Assembly (NCBI GenBank): GCA_964433555.1
Contig: CAYSRG010000002.1
Coordinates: 1 to 64,000 of the forward strand
Length of the DNA: 64,000 nucleotides
Direction of reading: 5' to 3'
Source: Stramentimicrobium sp964433555
GTDB lineage: Bacteria; Atribacterota; Phoenicimicrobiia; Phoenicimicrobiales; Stramentimicrobiaceae
Positions 44,788 to 54,659 of the stretch are shown piece by piece. Under the pieces are notes generated by a model. It searched no databases, was not told the DNA's origin, and worked only from the letters and a program-made list of their open reading frames with translations. The stretch's first letter is position 1. Each line of letters starts with the position of its first letter. A program made the position numbers and the translations under genes.

Positions 44788-45303
44788 TCACGGTTTAACT
44801 ATCTTTAGCTGACCAAAGATTACATTGGCTTCGATATCCAGATATGGCTTATCGGATTGAATATTCCCCAGTCTATATTCTGTGGAACCGATAATGCTTA
44901 TAGATTGGTCTGGTAATTGTAGGTTACCAAATACTGAACTGGCATGAACTGCCGATGGTATTTTTGGATTAAGCATTAAACTGCCTGAGCCAAAAATAAC
45001 ATTAAGCTTAATTTTTTGATGTGATGCTGGTGATTTTAAATCATTAAGGTCCATTATGCCTTCAGCAAAGATGATATTTTTTTCCCTGAAAGGTTCACTT
45101 AAGTCTATTTTCTTCCGGTCAAAGATAACTTCATGGCTTCCCCCAAATTGTCCAAATAAAATAATAATGCCTAAAATCACCAGGGCAATACCGGGAAACA
45201 GACGAAAAAAATTCACCTTTATTCCCAGAACATTAGCTAACAATAATGCTAAACCTGCTATTAAAAGAATAATACCGCTTATTATACTTCCTGTTATTCT
45301 CAT
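44788..45303 (-). CDS. LiaF/DUF5668-like membrane protein
   Basis: The 171-residue protein has two hydrophobic segments at the N-terminus (about 6-24 and 33-50, 'LFPGIALVILGIIILFG') and a beta-helical C-terminal domain with repeated 'NVIFGSGSLML' and 'NVIFGQLKI' strands, as in the cell-wall-stress sensor modulator LiaF. It probably senses envelope stress, but no LiaRS pair is adjacent. Confidence 0.8.
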   Translation of the reverse strand: MRITGSIISGIILLIAGLALLLANVLGIKVNFFRLFPGIALVILGIIILFGQFGGSHEVIFDRKKIDLSEPFREKNIIFAEGIMDLNDLKSPASHQKIKLNVIFGSGSLMLNPKIPSAVHASSVFGNLQLPDQSISIIGSTEYRLGNIQSDKPYLDIEANVIFGQLKIVKP

Positions 45304-45390
45304 TTGGTATTCCTTTCTTTTTGATAACTTTTAATTATTACAACTATAATACAATAATTTTATTATATTGGCAGAACAAAGACAACTTAA

Positions 45391-46065
45391 TTATTTATGC
45401 CAGAGAACACAGAAAAAACCTCCACGTTTATGGCGGGAAAATTCCTCTTCTTTGGCTTGACTAATTTCTGATTCTGGCAAATCAGGTGGTATAAAAAGAC
45501 ATTCCCTAACATCTACCAGGGATTCATGCTTAATCTTAGTTATCTCTTCAGGGGTTCTGAAACGGGCATGCTGAAATACCTTTGCTTTTTTCTGATATTC
45601 TACTTCCTGGTATAATTGTCCCCAGCCACTATCTTTATTGATACTACCTACCAGAATGAGACCTCCCCTCTTGCAAACTCGAAACATTTCCGAAATCATC
45701 CTGGCGTAATCAGAAATAAACTCAATGGTAGCCATTGATAAAACACCATCAAAGGTATCATCAGCAAATTCTAAATTCAGACAATCCATTTCCTTAAATT
45801 CAATCTTTACTTTTTTCTGTTCGGCTTTTTTACGTGCTTTAGTTAACATCTCCCGGGAAGTATCAATCCCTATAACAAATGTGCCTAACTGTGCTAGTTT
45901 TATGCTGAAATTACCGGTTCCACAACCAACATCCAGAATATGCATGCCAGGTTTTACTTTAAAGAGGCTGAAAGCGCATTCTGTCTCTACACTGTCGACA
46001 TGTTCTCCTATTTTAGTTTCATACCATTTATCATAATTTTCTGCCTCCAGATCAAATATAGCCAA
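45391..46065 (-). CDS. SAM-dependent class I methyltransferase
   Basis: The 224-residue protein has the Rossmann SAM motif 'MHILDVGCGTGNFSIKLAQ' and 'VIGIDTSREMLTKAR', then 'DGVLSMATIEFI'. The UbiE/Methyltransf_11 group methylates small molecules; no substrate can be told. It ends close to the ATPase gene of the thiamine uptake operon, which precedes it on the same strand. Confidence 0.85.
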   Translation of the reverse strand: MAIFDLEAENYDKWYETKIGEHVDSVETECAFSLFKVKPGMHILDVGCGTGNFSIKLAQLGTFVIGIDTSREMLTKARKKAEQKKVKIEFKEMDCLNLEFADDTFDGVLSMATIEFISDYARMISEMFRVCKRGGLILVGSINKDSGWGQLYQEVEYQKKAKVFQHARFRTPEEITKIKHESLVDVRECLFIPPDLPESEISQAKEEEFSRHKRGGFFCVLWHK

Positions 46066-46079
46066 TTATACTTCTCCTT

Positions 46080-46814
46080 TCAGGATAAATTTAATAAGAT
46101 ATGCCTTTTAATGCGATTAAATTGGCTTGAAGTCACAATTTCTCTTTCTCTTGGTTTTGGCAGGCGGATGGGAACTTCTTCTCTTATTCTCGCTGGACGT
46201 TCAGTAAGAACATAAATACGGTCTGAAAGATAAATTGCCTCTTCGATATCATGAGTCACAAATAATACAGAGGCTTTGAGTTTATCTGCTACCTGTAATA
46301 ACCAAGACTGCATCTTAGAACGCGTTATGGCATCCAAACCAGCAAATGGTTCATCCAATAATACAATTTCTTTTGAAAACATATAGGTTCTTAACAGTGC
46401 TGCTCTCTGTCTCATACCCCCTGAAAGCTGAAAGGGATATTTATATTCAAAACCTTCTAAACCGAATAGTTTGAGATAAGGGACTACCTTATTTCTGGCT
46501 TCTCTGACTGTTTCTCCTTTAATAATCAAGGGAAGAATGGTATTATCAATAATCTTTTTCCAGGGTAATAACAAATCCTTCTGATACATATAGCTAACAT
46601 GACCGATTTCTCCGGTACAATCCCTCTCATCGATATATACTTTGCCCTCATCAATGGGTACTATCCCGGCTATCATATTGAAGATGGTGCTTTTGCCACA
46701 ACCACTGGGTCCAATTAAGGTTACAAACTCATTCTTACTCAGATAAAAAGAAACATCCTCAATAATGGGCATCTTTTCATATTGTTGTGTAAAATGACTG
46801 ACTCTTAATTTAAT
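46080..46814 (-). CDS. ABC transporter ATPase for thiamine precursor uptake (ThiZ-like)
   Basis: The ATPase has Walker A 'GPSGCGKST', the signature 'LSGGMRQR' and Walker B 'VLLDEPFAGLD'. The longest frame starts at an ATG at 46850 inside the binding-protein gene and gives an odd N-terminus. A ribosome-binding site GAGGAG ends 7 nt before an in-frame ATT at 46812-46814, giving 'KLRVSHFTQQYEKM' as the natural start of such ATPases. I propose ATT initiation (inference). It energises the ThiY/ThiX pair of this riboswitch-controlled operon. Confidence 0.85.
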   Translation of the reverse strand: MKLRVSHFTQQYEKMPIIEDVSFYLSKNEFVTLIGPSGCGKSTIFNMIAGIVPIDEGKVYIDERDCTGEIGHVSYMYQKDLLLPWKKIIDNTILPLIIKGETVREARNKVVPYLKLFGLEGFEYKYPFQLSGGMRQRAALLRTYMFSKEIVLLDEPFAGLDAITRSKMQSWLLQVADKLKASVLFVTHDIEEAIYLSDRIYVLTERPARIREEVPIRLPKPREREIVTSSQFNRIKRHILLNLS

Positions 46815-46815
46815 A

Positions 46816-47844
46816 TTATTTCTCCTCTCCCAGTAAGAAGGAATTATCAAAAGCTGACTCTACTTCAAGCATTCTATCTATAAGACCTCTTTCGTACAGC
46901 CAACGGGCATAATTTTCCCAGCGTTGTGCCTTCATCACACCCCAGTAGGGTACATCAGCTTGATACTCTTTTGCTAAATACTGCTGACTGGCAATAGCTA
47001 TTTCACGTTCAATTTCCGGTGCATGTTTTAGCAAATCCTGAACGGCTAACTCTGGATTTGCTATAGAGAATTGATAACCTTTTTTAGTAGCCCTTAAAAA
47101 CTTACGCACTAATTCCGGCTCCGTTGCCAATAGTTGTTCTCGAGCAATTATCACTGGTGTATAAAAATCTAATTCTGGGGCATAATCCTGTAAAAAGATA
47201 AAGTTAATGGGAAAATTTTTAAGCTCTGAAGCTACTCCGTCCCACCCGTAGTAAATCCAGGTATAATCTACATATTCCTGAACCGCGGCAAAAAAGTCAA
47301 TAGCACCGATAGTTACTATTTCAGTTTTACTAAAATCAGCCCTATCAATATCCATTAAGGCCTTAATTATTGCCTCCTCAACAGGAGAACCCCAGCCACC
47401 ATATTTCTTACCCTCAAAATCTCTGGGACGCTTAATTCCCTTTTCCACCGGAGAAGCAAAACCGGATGTATTATGCTGAAGAATAGCAGCAATAGCAACT
47501 ACTGGCAATGGTTCTTCAGAGGTGCGAGCAAAGGTAACCTGTTCTTGATAACTGATACCAAATTCTCCCTGACCGGCTGCAATTAAGGCAGCTGGGCCTC
47601 CCTCTGAGGGCTGAATAATATTTACCAGTAATCCTTCCTCCTGATAAAAGCCTCTTTCCAGAGCAACATACATTCCGGTGTGATTGGTATTGGGAACCCA
47701 ATCTAATAAAACAGTAACTTCTCTCAATGACTCCCCTGATGAGGCAACGGCTGTATTAATCATTAGCATAAATAGCATACCTAACAGACAGGTAAGAAAA
47801 ATAATGGAATATTCTAATTTTCTAATTTTGTAAATATACCACAT
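46816..47844 (-). CDS. thiY: HMP/thiamine-precursor binding protein (ThiY/NMT1-THI5 family)
   Basis: The 342-residue exported protein has a signal peptide (about 1-34) and the NMT1/THI5 pattern 'TVLLDWVPNTNHTGMYVALERG' and 'GFASPVEKGIKRPRDFEGKKYGGWG'. In ThiXYZ systems it binds hydroxymethylpyrimidine precursors. The riboswitch at the head of the operon supports a thiamine role over taurine or nitrate. Confidence 0.9.
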   Translation of the reverse strand: MWYIYKIRKLEYSIIFLTCLLGMLFMLMINTAVASSGESLREVTVLLDWVPNTNHTGMYVALERGFYQEEGLLVNIIQPSEGGPAALIAAGQGEFGISYQEQVTFARTSEEPLPVVAIAAILQHNTSGFASPVEKGIKRPRDFEGKKYGGWGSPVEEAIIKALMDIDRADFSKTEIVTIGAIDFFAAVQEYVDYTWIYYGWDGVASELKNFPINFIFLQDYAPELDFYTPVIIAREQLLATEPELVRKFLRATKKGYQFSIANPELAVQDLLKHAPEIEREIAIASQQYLAKEYQADVPYWGVMKAQRWENYARWLYERGLIDRMLEVESAFDNSFLLGEEK

Positions 47845-47867
47845 ATCTCAACACTCCTTTTTATTAC

Positions 47868-48638
47868 TCATTTATTCATTGTCCTTCTCCAGGGCATTAC
47901 CAGAAATTGTATCAGTTCAATCATCTTAAATAGAATCATACTTAAGATTATGATAATCAGAATACTGGCAAAAACTTTATCCAGGGCAAAGGATTGCCTC
48001 ACCCGGGTCATATAAACACCCAATCCTGATTTACCCCCCATCCATTCTCCTATTACCGCACCGATGATGCTATAAGTGGCAGCAATTTTAAGACCAGAAA
48101 AAAAACTGCTTAAAGATGATGGGAACTTGGCTAAATAAAAAATTTGCCAGCGATTTGCCTTCATTGATTTCATTAAATTTAATAAGTCCTGATCCAAAGA
48201 GTTTAGTCCTTCCAGTAGACTGACCACAATAGGGAAAAAACAGACCAGTATTACTACCATGATTTTGGGAAGTATATCAAATCCAAACCACATAGCAAAA
48301 AGGGGAGCCAGAACCATAATAGGGATTGTTTGGGATATTACCAGTAATGGTTGTACAGCTTTTCTGATGAGAGTGAAATTATCCATTAATATTGCCAGGA
48401 TTACTGAAACAACAATTGCGACAACCAATCCAGTTAACGCTTCTTGTAAGGTTGTATAAATATGCTCTTTTATATCTGGTAGAATCTTCATACATACCAT
48501 TACAACATCCCAGGGTGAAGGCAAGATATAACGAGCAATAATCCCCTTATCAACAATTAATTGCCAGAGAGATATTAAAAGAGCTAAAAAAAATAAGGGG
48601 ATTGTTTTATCTCCTATATTTCCCAACCTTTTCATCAA
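47868..48638 (-). CDS. thiX: ABC transporter permease for thiamine precursor uptake (ThiX-like)
   Basis: The 256-residue permease has six membrane helices and the inner-membrane-component signature 'EALTGLVVAIVVSVILAILM' and 'SIIGAVIGEWMGGKSGLG'. It overlaps the upstream thiamine-binding gene by about 32 nt. ATG at 48635 fits the AGGTG site better than the TTG at 48638. Confidence 0.9.
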   Translation of the reverse strand: MMKRLGNIGDKTIPLFFLALLISLWQLIVDKGIIARYILPSPWDVVMVCMKILPDIKEHIYTTLQEALTGLVVAIVVSVILAILMDNFTLIRKAVQPLLVISQTIPIMVLAPLFAMWFGFDILPKIMVVILVCFFPIVVSLLEGLNSLDQDLLNLMKSMKANRWQIFYLAKFPSSLSSFFSGLKIAATYSIIGAVIGEWMGGKSGLGVYMTRVRQSFALDKVFASILIIIILSMILFKMIELIQFLVMPWRRTMNK

Positions 48639-48897
48639 TGGTCACACCTGTCTTTTTATAATCAATCTTTACCAACGATATTACCCTTGTTGCCCCCTGT
48701 TCTGTACATATTTCCTGGGCTTTCTTTACTATCTCCAGCAATTCATCAAGTTCTCCTTCCATGGTAGTCTCCAGGGCACCAACTTCATGCTTAATACCAC
48801 AGGATGCAATGTAGAAAATAACTTCATCTATTACCCGGTAAAGTCTTTCTTCAGCAACATATGGTAATACCTGTAATCCAAGTGTAATTTTAGCCAT
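48607..48897 (-). CDS. Thiamine-binding protein (MTH1187/YkoF family)
   Basis: This 96-residue cytoplasmic protein is made only of the short ferredoxin-like domain: 'AKITLGLQVLPYVAEERLYRVID' near the start and 'CGIKHEVGALETTMEGELDELLEIVKKAQEI' later. Family members bind thiamine or its precursor. Start at ATG 48897, because GGAGG lies immediately before it; the frame from 48909 would start inside that site. It is the first gene of the riboswitch-controlled operon. Confidence 0.9.
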   Translation of the reverse strand: MAKITLGLQVLPYVAEERLYRVIDEVIFYIASCGIKHEVGALETTMEGELDELLEIVKKAQEICTEQGATRVISLVKIDYKKTGVTIDEKVGKYRR

Positions 48898-48907
48898 ATT
48901 TACCTCC

Positions 48908-48947
48908 AAAAAAAAATCGCTATTACCTGAACATAGGTAATAGCGAT
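48908..48947 (-). terminator. Riboswitch-controlled intrinsic terminator
   Basis: ATCGCTATTACCT and its perfect complement (13 bp, 48916-48928 with 48935-48947, loop GAACAT) followed on the minus strand by nine Ts (48908-48916) and then the GGAGG of the first gene. This is the expression platform that ends transcription when TPP is bound. Confidence 0.9.
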
Positions 48948-48975
48948 CAAACTTAACTCTATTTAAAAGTCAAGG

Positions 48976-49061
48976 GTTACTTCCCTCCGCTAGAATTACC
49001 TAGGTCAGGTTCAGGGGTCAAAGCAAAATGCTTTTTCTCAGCAAATAGCTCCCCCAGTAAC
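48976..49061 (-). promoter_or_regulatory. TPP riboswitch (THI element)
   Basis: The minus strand carries the conserved sequence blocks of the THI box: GGGGGAGC, GCTGAGA, then ACCCCTGAACCTGA and TAGGTAAT, with GGAGGGAAGTAAC at the end. The closing stem is GTTACT with AGTAAC. It lies ahead of the terminator and the thiamine uptake operon. Confidence 0.97.
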
Positions 49062-49090
49062 TTGTTGTCATTGCATATTATGGTAAGATT

Positions 49091-49118
49091 ATTATACCAC
49101 CTCTATCTCTTTTGTAAA
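49091..49118 (-). promoter_or_regulatory. Promoter of the thiamine uptake operon
   Basis: On the minus strand TTTACA (rc 49113-49118), 16 nt, TATAAT (rc 49091-49096), about 30 nt before the riboswitch. 49119-49263 is AT-rich with no further signal. Confidence 0.7.
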
Positions 49119-49263
49119 GCATAGCTACTTAATAAAAATGATGGAAATTCAATCTTGGTTGGTCAGTTTCTACTTCTGTTTTATATGAAACGTAATCAAC
49201 AGATGTTTAGTTCTAACAAAATTAAAATTATCTCAAAAATATCAAAATAAATGTTTTTTAAAA

Positions 49264-49971
49264 TTATTTTAATTTCTTAAGGTGTTGGATAATTTCTTTT
49301 TCCATTTCCTCTTTCAAATGATAACTATGATCTTTATCCGGGAATAATCCCGTTTTTACTTCCTTATCAAATTCAGAAAGCGCCTTAACTATATCTTGGC
49401 CTATTTGAGCATATTGTTTAACAAATTTCGGTACGAAACGTTCAAAGAGACCCAATAAATCATGAATAACTAAGACCTGGCCATCACAAAAAGGTCCGGC
49501 TCCTATTCCAATAGTCGGAATGTTAACTCTTTCCGTAATAATCTGGGCTACAGGATTGGGAATGCCTTCCAAAACAATACTGAAAGCACCTGCCTCCTCT
49601 AAGGACAAGGCATCTTCAAGTATTTTTTCGGCAGCCATTAAATCTTTACCCTGAACCCTAAAACCGCCTAACTGGGAGCTGCTCTGGGGTGTTAATCCGA
49701 TATGACCCATGACCGGGATGCCGGCTTTTACTATAGCAGCTACTGTATCAGCTATCCTCTTGCCACCTTCTAATTTAATACAATCCACTTCCGCTTCTTT
49801 CATTAATCTGCCAGCATTTGCTATGGCTTTTTCTTTACTTACTTCATAAGAAAGAAAGGGCATATCTCCTACAATGAAAGTCTCTGGAGCTCCTTTAACC
49901 ACTGCCTTGGCTAAAATAATCATGGTATCTAAGTCAATAGGTACGGTACTCGGGTAACCAAGCATGACCAT
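49264..49971 (-). pseudogene. panB: 5'-truncated 3-methyl-2-oxobutanoate hydroxymethyltransferase (panB)
   Basis: PanB makes ketopantoate for CoA. The remaining 235 residues match PanB from 'MVMLGYPSTVPIDLDTMI' to the C-terminus ('GIPVMGHIGLTPQS', 'GIGAGPFCDGQVLV'). The normal first ~45 residues with the metal-binding VGDS aspartate are missing: upstream in frame only 'FADIIHSAA' precedes it before a stop at 50014-50016. No ribosome-binding site precedes the ATG. The gene is therefore truncated, very likely non-functional, and joined directly to the end of the damaged P1 peptidase gene. Confidence 0.8.
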
Positions 49972-50013
49972 TGCTGCCGAATGTATTATGTCAGCAAATT
50001 TAAAACTATACGA

Positions 50014-51005
50014 TTAGAATAAACTCTGATAACTTGGAAAGCCATAAAGAGATTCGGTATTTTTTACTGCTTTTACAATTGCTCTAGCCATAACCTCAGC
50101 TGCAATTGATCCTACCAAATTTACTTCTGTTTCTACTTCACCTGTACCTACACAAAAAAAGTATCACCATCAAACATCGTATGAGCAGGAATAATGGCTC
50201 GAGCATAACCGTTTTGTGCCATCATAGCTATTTTTGTTGCTTCAGCTTTGTTAATCTTTGCGTTTGTAGCTATAATCCCTATGGTAGTATTGGTAGAAAA
50301 ATGGTTACCACTATTCTCTAATGAAGATGCATTCTTAATAATAGAAATGGTATTAACAAATCCTTTTTTATCTTCAGTCAAGGCACCGGCAATTATCTCT
50401 CCGTTATAAGGATCAACGACATCTCCAAAACAATTGACTGCCACAATAGCCCCTATCAACAATTTTTGACATTTGAGGCTAGCTGTCCCGATACCGCTCT
50501 TCATGCAGTGCAGTCCACCCAGAATCTTTCCAACTGTTGCACCTGTCCCAGCTCCAATGTTCCCCTGTCTGTTCTCCATTTCAGAAGCATTTAGACAGGC
50601 ATGATAGCCCATATCAGCAGTAGGCCTTATTTGATAATCACCAACATTAAGATCAAAAAGAACTGCACCAGGAACAATAGGAACTTTGGTAATTCCTACA
50701 TCAAAACCTATTCCTCTTTCTTCCAGATATCTCATTACCCCTGATGCGCCATCCAAGCCAAAGGCACTACCTCCACCAAGATAGATAGCATGAACTTTAT
50801 CTACTAAATTAACAGGGTTTAATAGGTCTGTTTCCCGAGTTCCTGGAGCTCCTCCTCGCACATCTACTCCTCCAACAGCCCCTTTCTCACAAAGAATTAC
50901 TGTACATCCTGTACCACCCTTCAGAACCTGACTATGTCCAACTTTAATCCCGGGAACATCAGTAATGGCATCTTTTAAGATATGAGTTTTTGAAATATTT
51001 TTCAT
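50014..51005 (-). pseudogene. P1-family (DmpA/S58) peptidase gene with a frameshift
   Basis: The open part (to 50148) reads as a DmpA-family aminopeptidase: 'DAITDVPGIKVGHSQVL', 'VRGGAPGTRETDLL', 'LGGGSAFGLDGASGVMRYL', then 'GIIATNAKINKAEATKIA' with the nucleophile region. Just after 'FDGDTFF' the frame breaks at a run of seven Ts; one more T restores 'VGTGEVETEVNLVG...VMARAIVKAVKN' to a stop at 50014-50016. Either a real frameshift or a homopolymer sequencing error. It follows the M20 deacylase gene. Confidence 0.8.
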
Positions 51006-51055
51006 AATCTTACACCTTTTTTTAGAGTGCTTTACTTTTTAAGAAAATGATAACC

Positions 51056-52366
51056 TTAATTTTCATTTAAAAATAGCATAGCAGTAAGAGCATAAATTTT
51101 AACAGTTTCGATTAACTCTTTAATCTCCACATATTCATCTACTTAATGCGGTATCAATCTATTTCCAGCTCCAATTGTCACGATGGGAATATTTTTCCAG
51201 GATTTAAGAAAAGTCCCATCAGTGGCACCTGGAACTCCGTTATAGATAGGCTCCTTTTTTGTAATATACTGAAACGCTTGTGCGGCATGCTTTACAATAG
51301 GCTCATCTGGTGAAGTTTCTGTCCACGGACGTTCTTCAATTACTTCCATACTTGCCTGAAAATGCTGATCTTTTTGAGAAATCTTTTTAAAAATATTTAA
51401 AATTGCCTTTTTTAACTGGTTATGTTCTTGACCAGGAACAGTTCTAATATCTACTGTTGACATGTATTCCTGGGGGATAACATTAATCTGTGCTTCCCCT
51501 TTAGTTGGTGCTCTTAATATAGTGGGAGTAAAACTAGGAAAACCCAAATATTCATGCCTTCCTAATTTTTTGATTTCCTTCTTTTGCAATCTTTCTAAGG
51601 CAATTAATATTTTAGCCACACTCCAATTGGGATTAATTCCTGTTTCTGGCATGGCACCGTGAGCCATTTTGCCTTTTACTTTAATCATGATTCTCATAGC
51701 ACCTTTTTGCGTAATACAAATATTATTTTCTTCTGGTTCACAGATGATTGCTGCATCAACTTCATCAGCCCAACCTTGATAAATAAAATTTTTTATACCC
51801 AGCATCATCCCTTCTTCATCTACTGGAATACACAATATAATATTTCCTTTAAAATCTGTTTTTGAATCTAAAATAGCTTTGACAGCATATACCATTGCAG
51901 CTAAATTACCCTTGGCGTCACAAGATCCTCTTCCATAAATATTACCTTCGTGAATGATCGCATCAAAAGGTGGATATTTCCATTCCCGGGGATTTCCTTC
52001 TGTTACTACATCAGTATGGGCTTCAAATAATAAATTTTTTCCTTCCTGGCTGCCCTTTAAAACAGCAATTACATTTGGTCTCCCAGGTACCACTTCCTCA
52101 ACAACTACTTTTAGCCCCATATCTTTTAATTTTTTAGCTACAAAATGTGCTACCTTTTCTTCGTTATATCCTTCTTTCTCGGGATGAAAAACACTTTTAA
52201 TCCTAACCAGATCCTGTGTAAATTGGACAATCCCTTTTTCATCAACATTTTTGATTATTTTTTCATATTCTGTATTAGGCAATTGTTTCTCTTCTCTCTT
52301 TTTTATTATATCTACTCCCTCTCTATTTTTAATTAAAGATAAATAGGGAAGGGATATATTATTCAT
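51056..52366 (-). pseudogene. M20-family deacylase (ArgE/DapE-like) with in-frame stop near the end
   Basis: The protein is a zinc peptidase/deacylase: 'LLFEAHTDVVTEG' (first metal His/Asp), 'IYGRGSCDAKGNLA', 'PVDEEGMMLGI' (catalytic Glu), and 'GAGNRLIPH' near the end with the last metal His. The usual continuation of ~28 residues ('VDEYVEIKELIETVKIYALTAM') lies in the same frame after a TAA at 51143-51145, a single C-to-T change from CAA. Loss of the final helix may inactivate it. Part of the peptide/amino-acid cluster. Confidence 0.8.
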
Positions 52367-52419
52367 TACTACTTATTACTGCAAAAAGTTTTGTTTATTC
52401 ATGACTGTTAGGTTTTAAA

Positions 52420-53598
52420 CTATTTAGCCATAGTAAGAAATACTTTCTCTCCGTTTTTTATTTCAAACAAGAAAGTTCCTTTTCCAGTAGGTACACCATC
52501 TGTCATATCCCAGGTCAACTGAATTCCCTTAAATCCCTTGACATTACGACAATAATCTCTAATTTTTATCCTTTCCTCTTTAAGTATATTTGGATCTCCT
52601 GTAATATCTGTATTTTCAATCGCTTCTTTGATCATATAAACACTATCGTAATAGTTGGTGGAAAGTGATGCGGGTTCAATACCGTTATGATCTTTTTTAT
52701 ATGCTTCTCGGAAGGATTGCCAGCGAGAGTCATTTAAATTCAAATCAATATAATTATAAATTGAAATCCCTTCTAAATATTCCCCCCCAGTAGTATACAA
52801 TGCGGTATCATCAGCACTGCTGAAAACTAATATTTTTGACTTATCTTCCCATCCTCTTTTTACCAATTCAACTATTATTTTTGCCGCTTTTTCCGAATTA
52901 CAGGTAAGTACAATTCCATCAGGCTTCTGTGCTAAGGCTCTCAAAACCAGAGAATCAAACATAATCGCATCAGTAGGAACGTCAACCTGTCGCAATATTT
53001 CTACTCCTGCTGATTCCAATCCTATAGCATGAGCTTCCGCCATTGGAGGCCAAGCTGCCCAGTTCTCAACAAATTGGACTACCGTCTTCATGTCTGGATG
53101 CAATTCTGCCCAAGCAGCAGTTATAGGTGGTAGTTTTTCTTCGGTTATGGGATACCAGGATAGAGTCCAGGGAAAATATTCCACTGCATATTCGTAGCTA
53201 GTAGAAGAAACCATAGAAAATAATCCAGCTTCTACTGCTATAGGGACAGCTGCCATAATACATGCTTCTGGAACCGGACCCATCACCACTAATGCCCAAT
53301 CAATCAATTTAGCCATCTCTTCCATGGCTTTTTCCTTATTGACACCAGTATCAATAATTTCAATGGTAATTGGCTTGCCTCTTACACCTCCAGCAGCATT
53401 AATCTCTTCGGCAGCTCGATTAGCACTCCAGGACATATATTCACCAATGCTTGCAATAGGACCTGTTACAGTGTTTAAAAAAGGTATTTTCCACTCTTCT
53501 ACTAACACATCCTGTCCAGAAATATTCATTGTAGTAATAAACAAGATTCCAATTATGAATATTGAAATACGAAAAAAACCTGATATTTTATTCTTCAT
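52420..53598 (-). CDS. Branched-chain amino-acid type ABC transporter binding protein
   Basis: The 392-residue exported protein (signal peptide about 1-28) has the LivK-type pattern: 'NTVTGPIASIGEYMSWSANRAAEEINAAGGVRG', 'VMGPVPEACIMAAVPIAVEAGLF' and 'PDGIVLTCNSEKAAKII'. Substrates of this family include amino acids, amides and urea. It lies after livM and before the damaged M20 and P1 genes. Confidence 0.9.
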   Translation of the reverse strand: MKNKISGFFRISIFIIGILFITTMNISGQDVLVEEWKIPFLNTVTGPIASIGEYMSWSANRAAEEINAAGGVRGKPITIEIIDTGVNKEKAMEEMAKLIDWALVVMGPVPEACIMAAVPIAVEAGLFSMVSSTSYEYAVEYFPWTLSWYPITEEKLPPITAAWAELHPDMKTVVQFVENWAAWPPMAEAHAIGLESAGVEILRQVDVPTDAIMFDSLVLRALAQKPDGIVLTCNSEKAAKIIVELVKRGWEDKSKILVFSSADDTALYTTGGEYLEGISIYNYIDLNLNDSRWQSFREAYKKDHNGIEPASLSTNYYDSVYMIKEAIENTDITGDPNILKEERIKIRDYCRNVKGFKGIQLTWDMTDGVPTGKGTFLFEIKNGEKVFLTMAK

Positions 53599-53770
53599 CT
53601 TTTTCTCCTCCTGAAGATTATCAACTCTATAAACTATTTAACTGAATATCTTTTTAAGTCTATATTTGTCTCACTACAATAACCTTTACTGGCTCTCCTT
53701 TCTTTTTATTAATTATTTCTCCCATTAGTAGTATTTTTCTATCGCTGTAAAGTTAGATTATCTTATTAAA

Positions 53771-54628
53771 TTATTTATTAATAGCCTGTTGGGGTACTTT
53801 TGGTTTCATATTCCACAGCATTTTTCTAGTAATCATGCCTTCTGGTCGCAACAAGATAATAATCACCAACAAAGCTCCATATATAACCTGACGCCAAGAA
53901 GCAATGTTACTAGAAAATATCAAAGGAATTCCCTGTAATAAAAAGGCAGATGGAATTACTCCCCACATTGTGGTATGTCCACCTACAAAAAGTATACACA
54001 TTAAATATCCAATCATGCTGAAAGTAAAAAATTCAGGTGATAGGCTTCTAACTAGAAAGACATCTAAAACGCCAGCCATTCCTGCAATGGCACATGCTGT
54101 AATTTGAAAAAACATTCCCAATTTTTTTATATCAACACCTAACGTGATGGCTACCTCTCTATCTACAAAAACAACTGATGCGGCTCTGCCTAAACGTGAA
54201 TGATCAATCCTGTAAATCAAAAATCCCGTTATAATTAATAAAAAATACATAATAAATAGTATATTAGTTACAGAAGGAACATGAAAAAAACCAATCGTTC
54301 CACCTAAAAGTTTCCAATTCTCAATAGTTGTCTTAACAATAAAGACTGAGGTCAATCCTACAATCACCACTGTAAAACAAGGAGCTTTCCCAATAGCCAG
54401 GGAAAAGATAAATCCGATTACTGTACTTATTAATATTCCTGAAATTAAAACCAAAACAAAAGGCCAATCCCATTCCTTGGCCGCATAACCGCCAAAATAG
54501 GCTGATATCGCCATACATGCTACAATTAAAAAATGTAGTTGCCCTACTCTATAGGGTAAATATAGCGCCCATCCCATTAGTACATAAATAGCAGAGAATC
54601 CCAGGAAATAATATGTTACTTCAGACAA
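53771..54628 (-). CDS. livM: Branched-chain amino-acid type ABC permease (LivM family)
   Basis: The 285-residue permease has about eight hydrophobic segments and the LivM motif 'DHSRLGRAASVVFVDREVAITLGVDIKKLGMF'. It uses a TTG start behind AAGGAGG. It forms the membrane channel with the LivH subunit 31 nt upstream. Confidence 0.93.
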   Translation of the reverse strand: MSEVTYYFLGFSAIYVLMGWALYLPYRVGQLHFLIVACMAISAYFGGYAAKEWDWPFVLVLISGILISTVIGFIFSLAIGKAPCFTVVIVGLTSVFIVKTTIENWKLLGGTIGFFHVPSVTNILFIMYFLLIITGFLIYRIDHSRLGRAASVVFVDREVAITLGVDIKKLGMFFQITACAIAGMAGVLDVFLVRSLSPEFFTFSMIGYLMCILFVGGHTTMWGVIPSAFLLQGIPLIFSSNIASWRQVIYGALLVIIILLRPEGMITRKMLWNMKPKVPQQAINK

Positions 54629-54659
54629 GATAGAACCTCCTTATTTCAATACCCTATAA

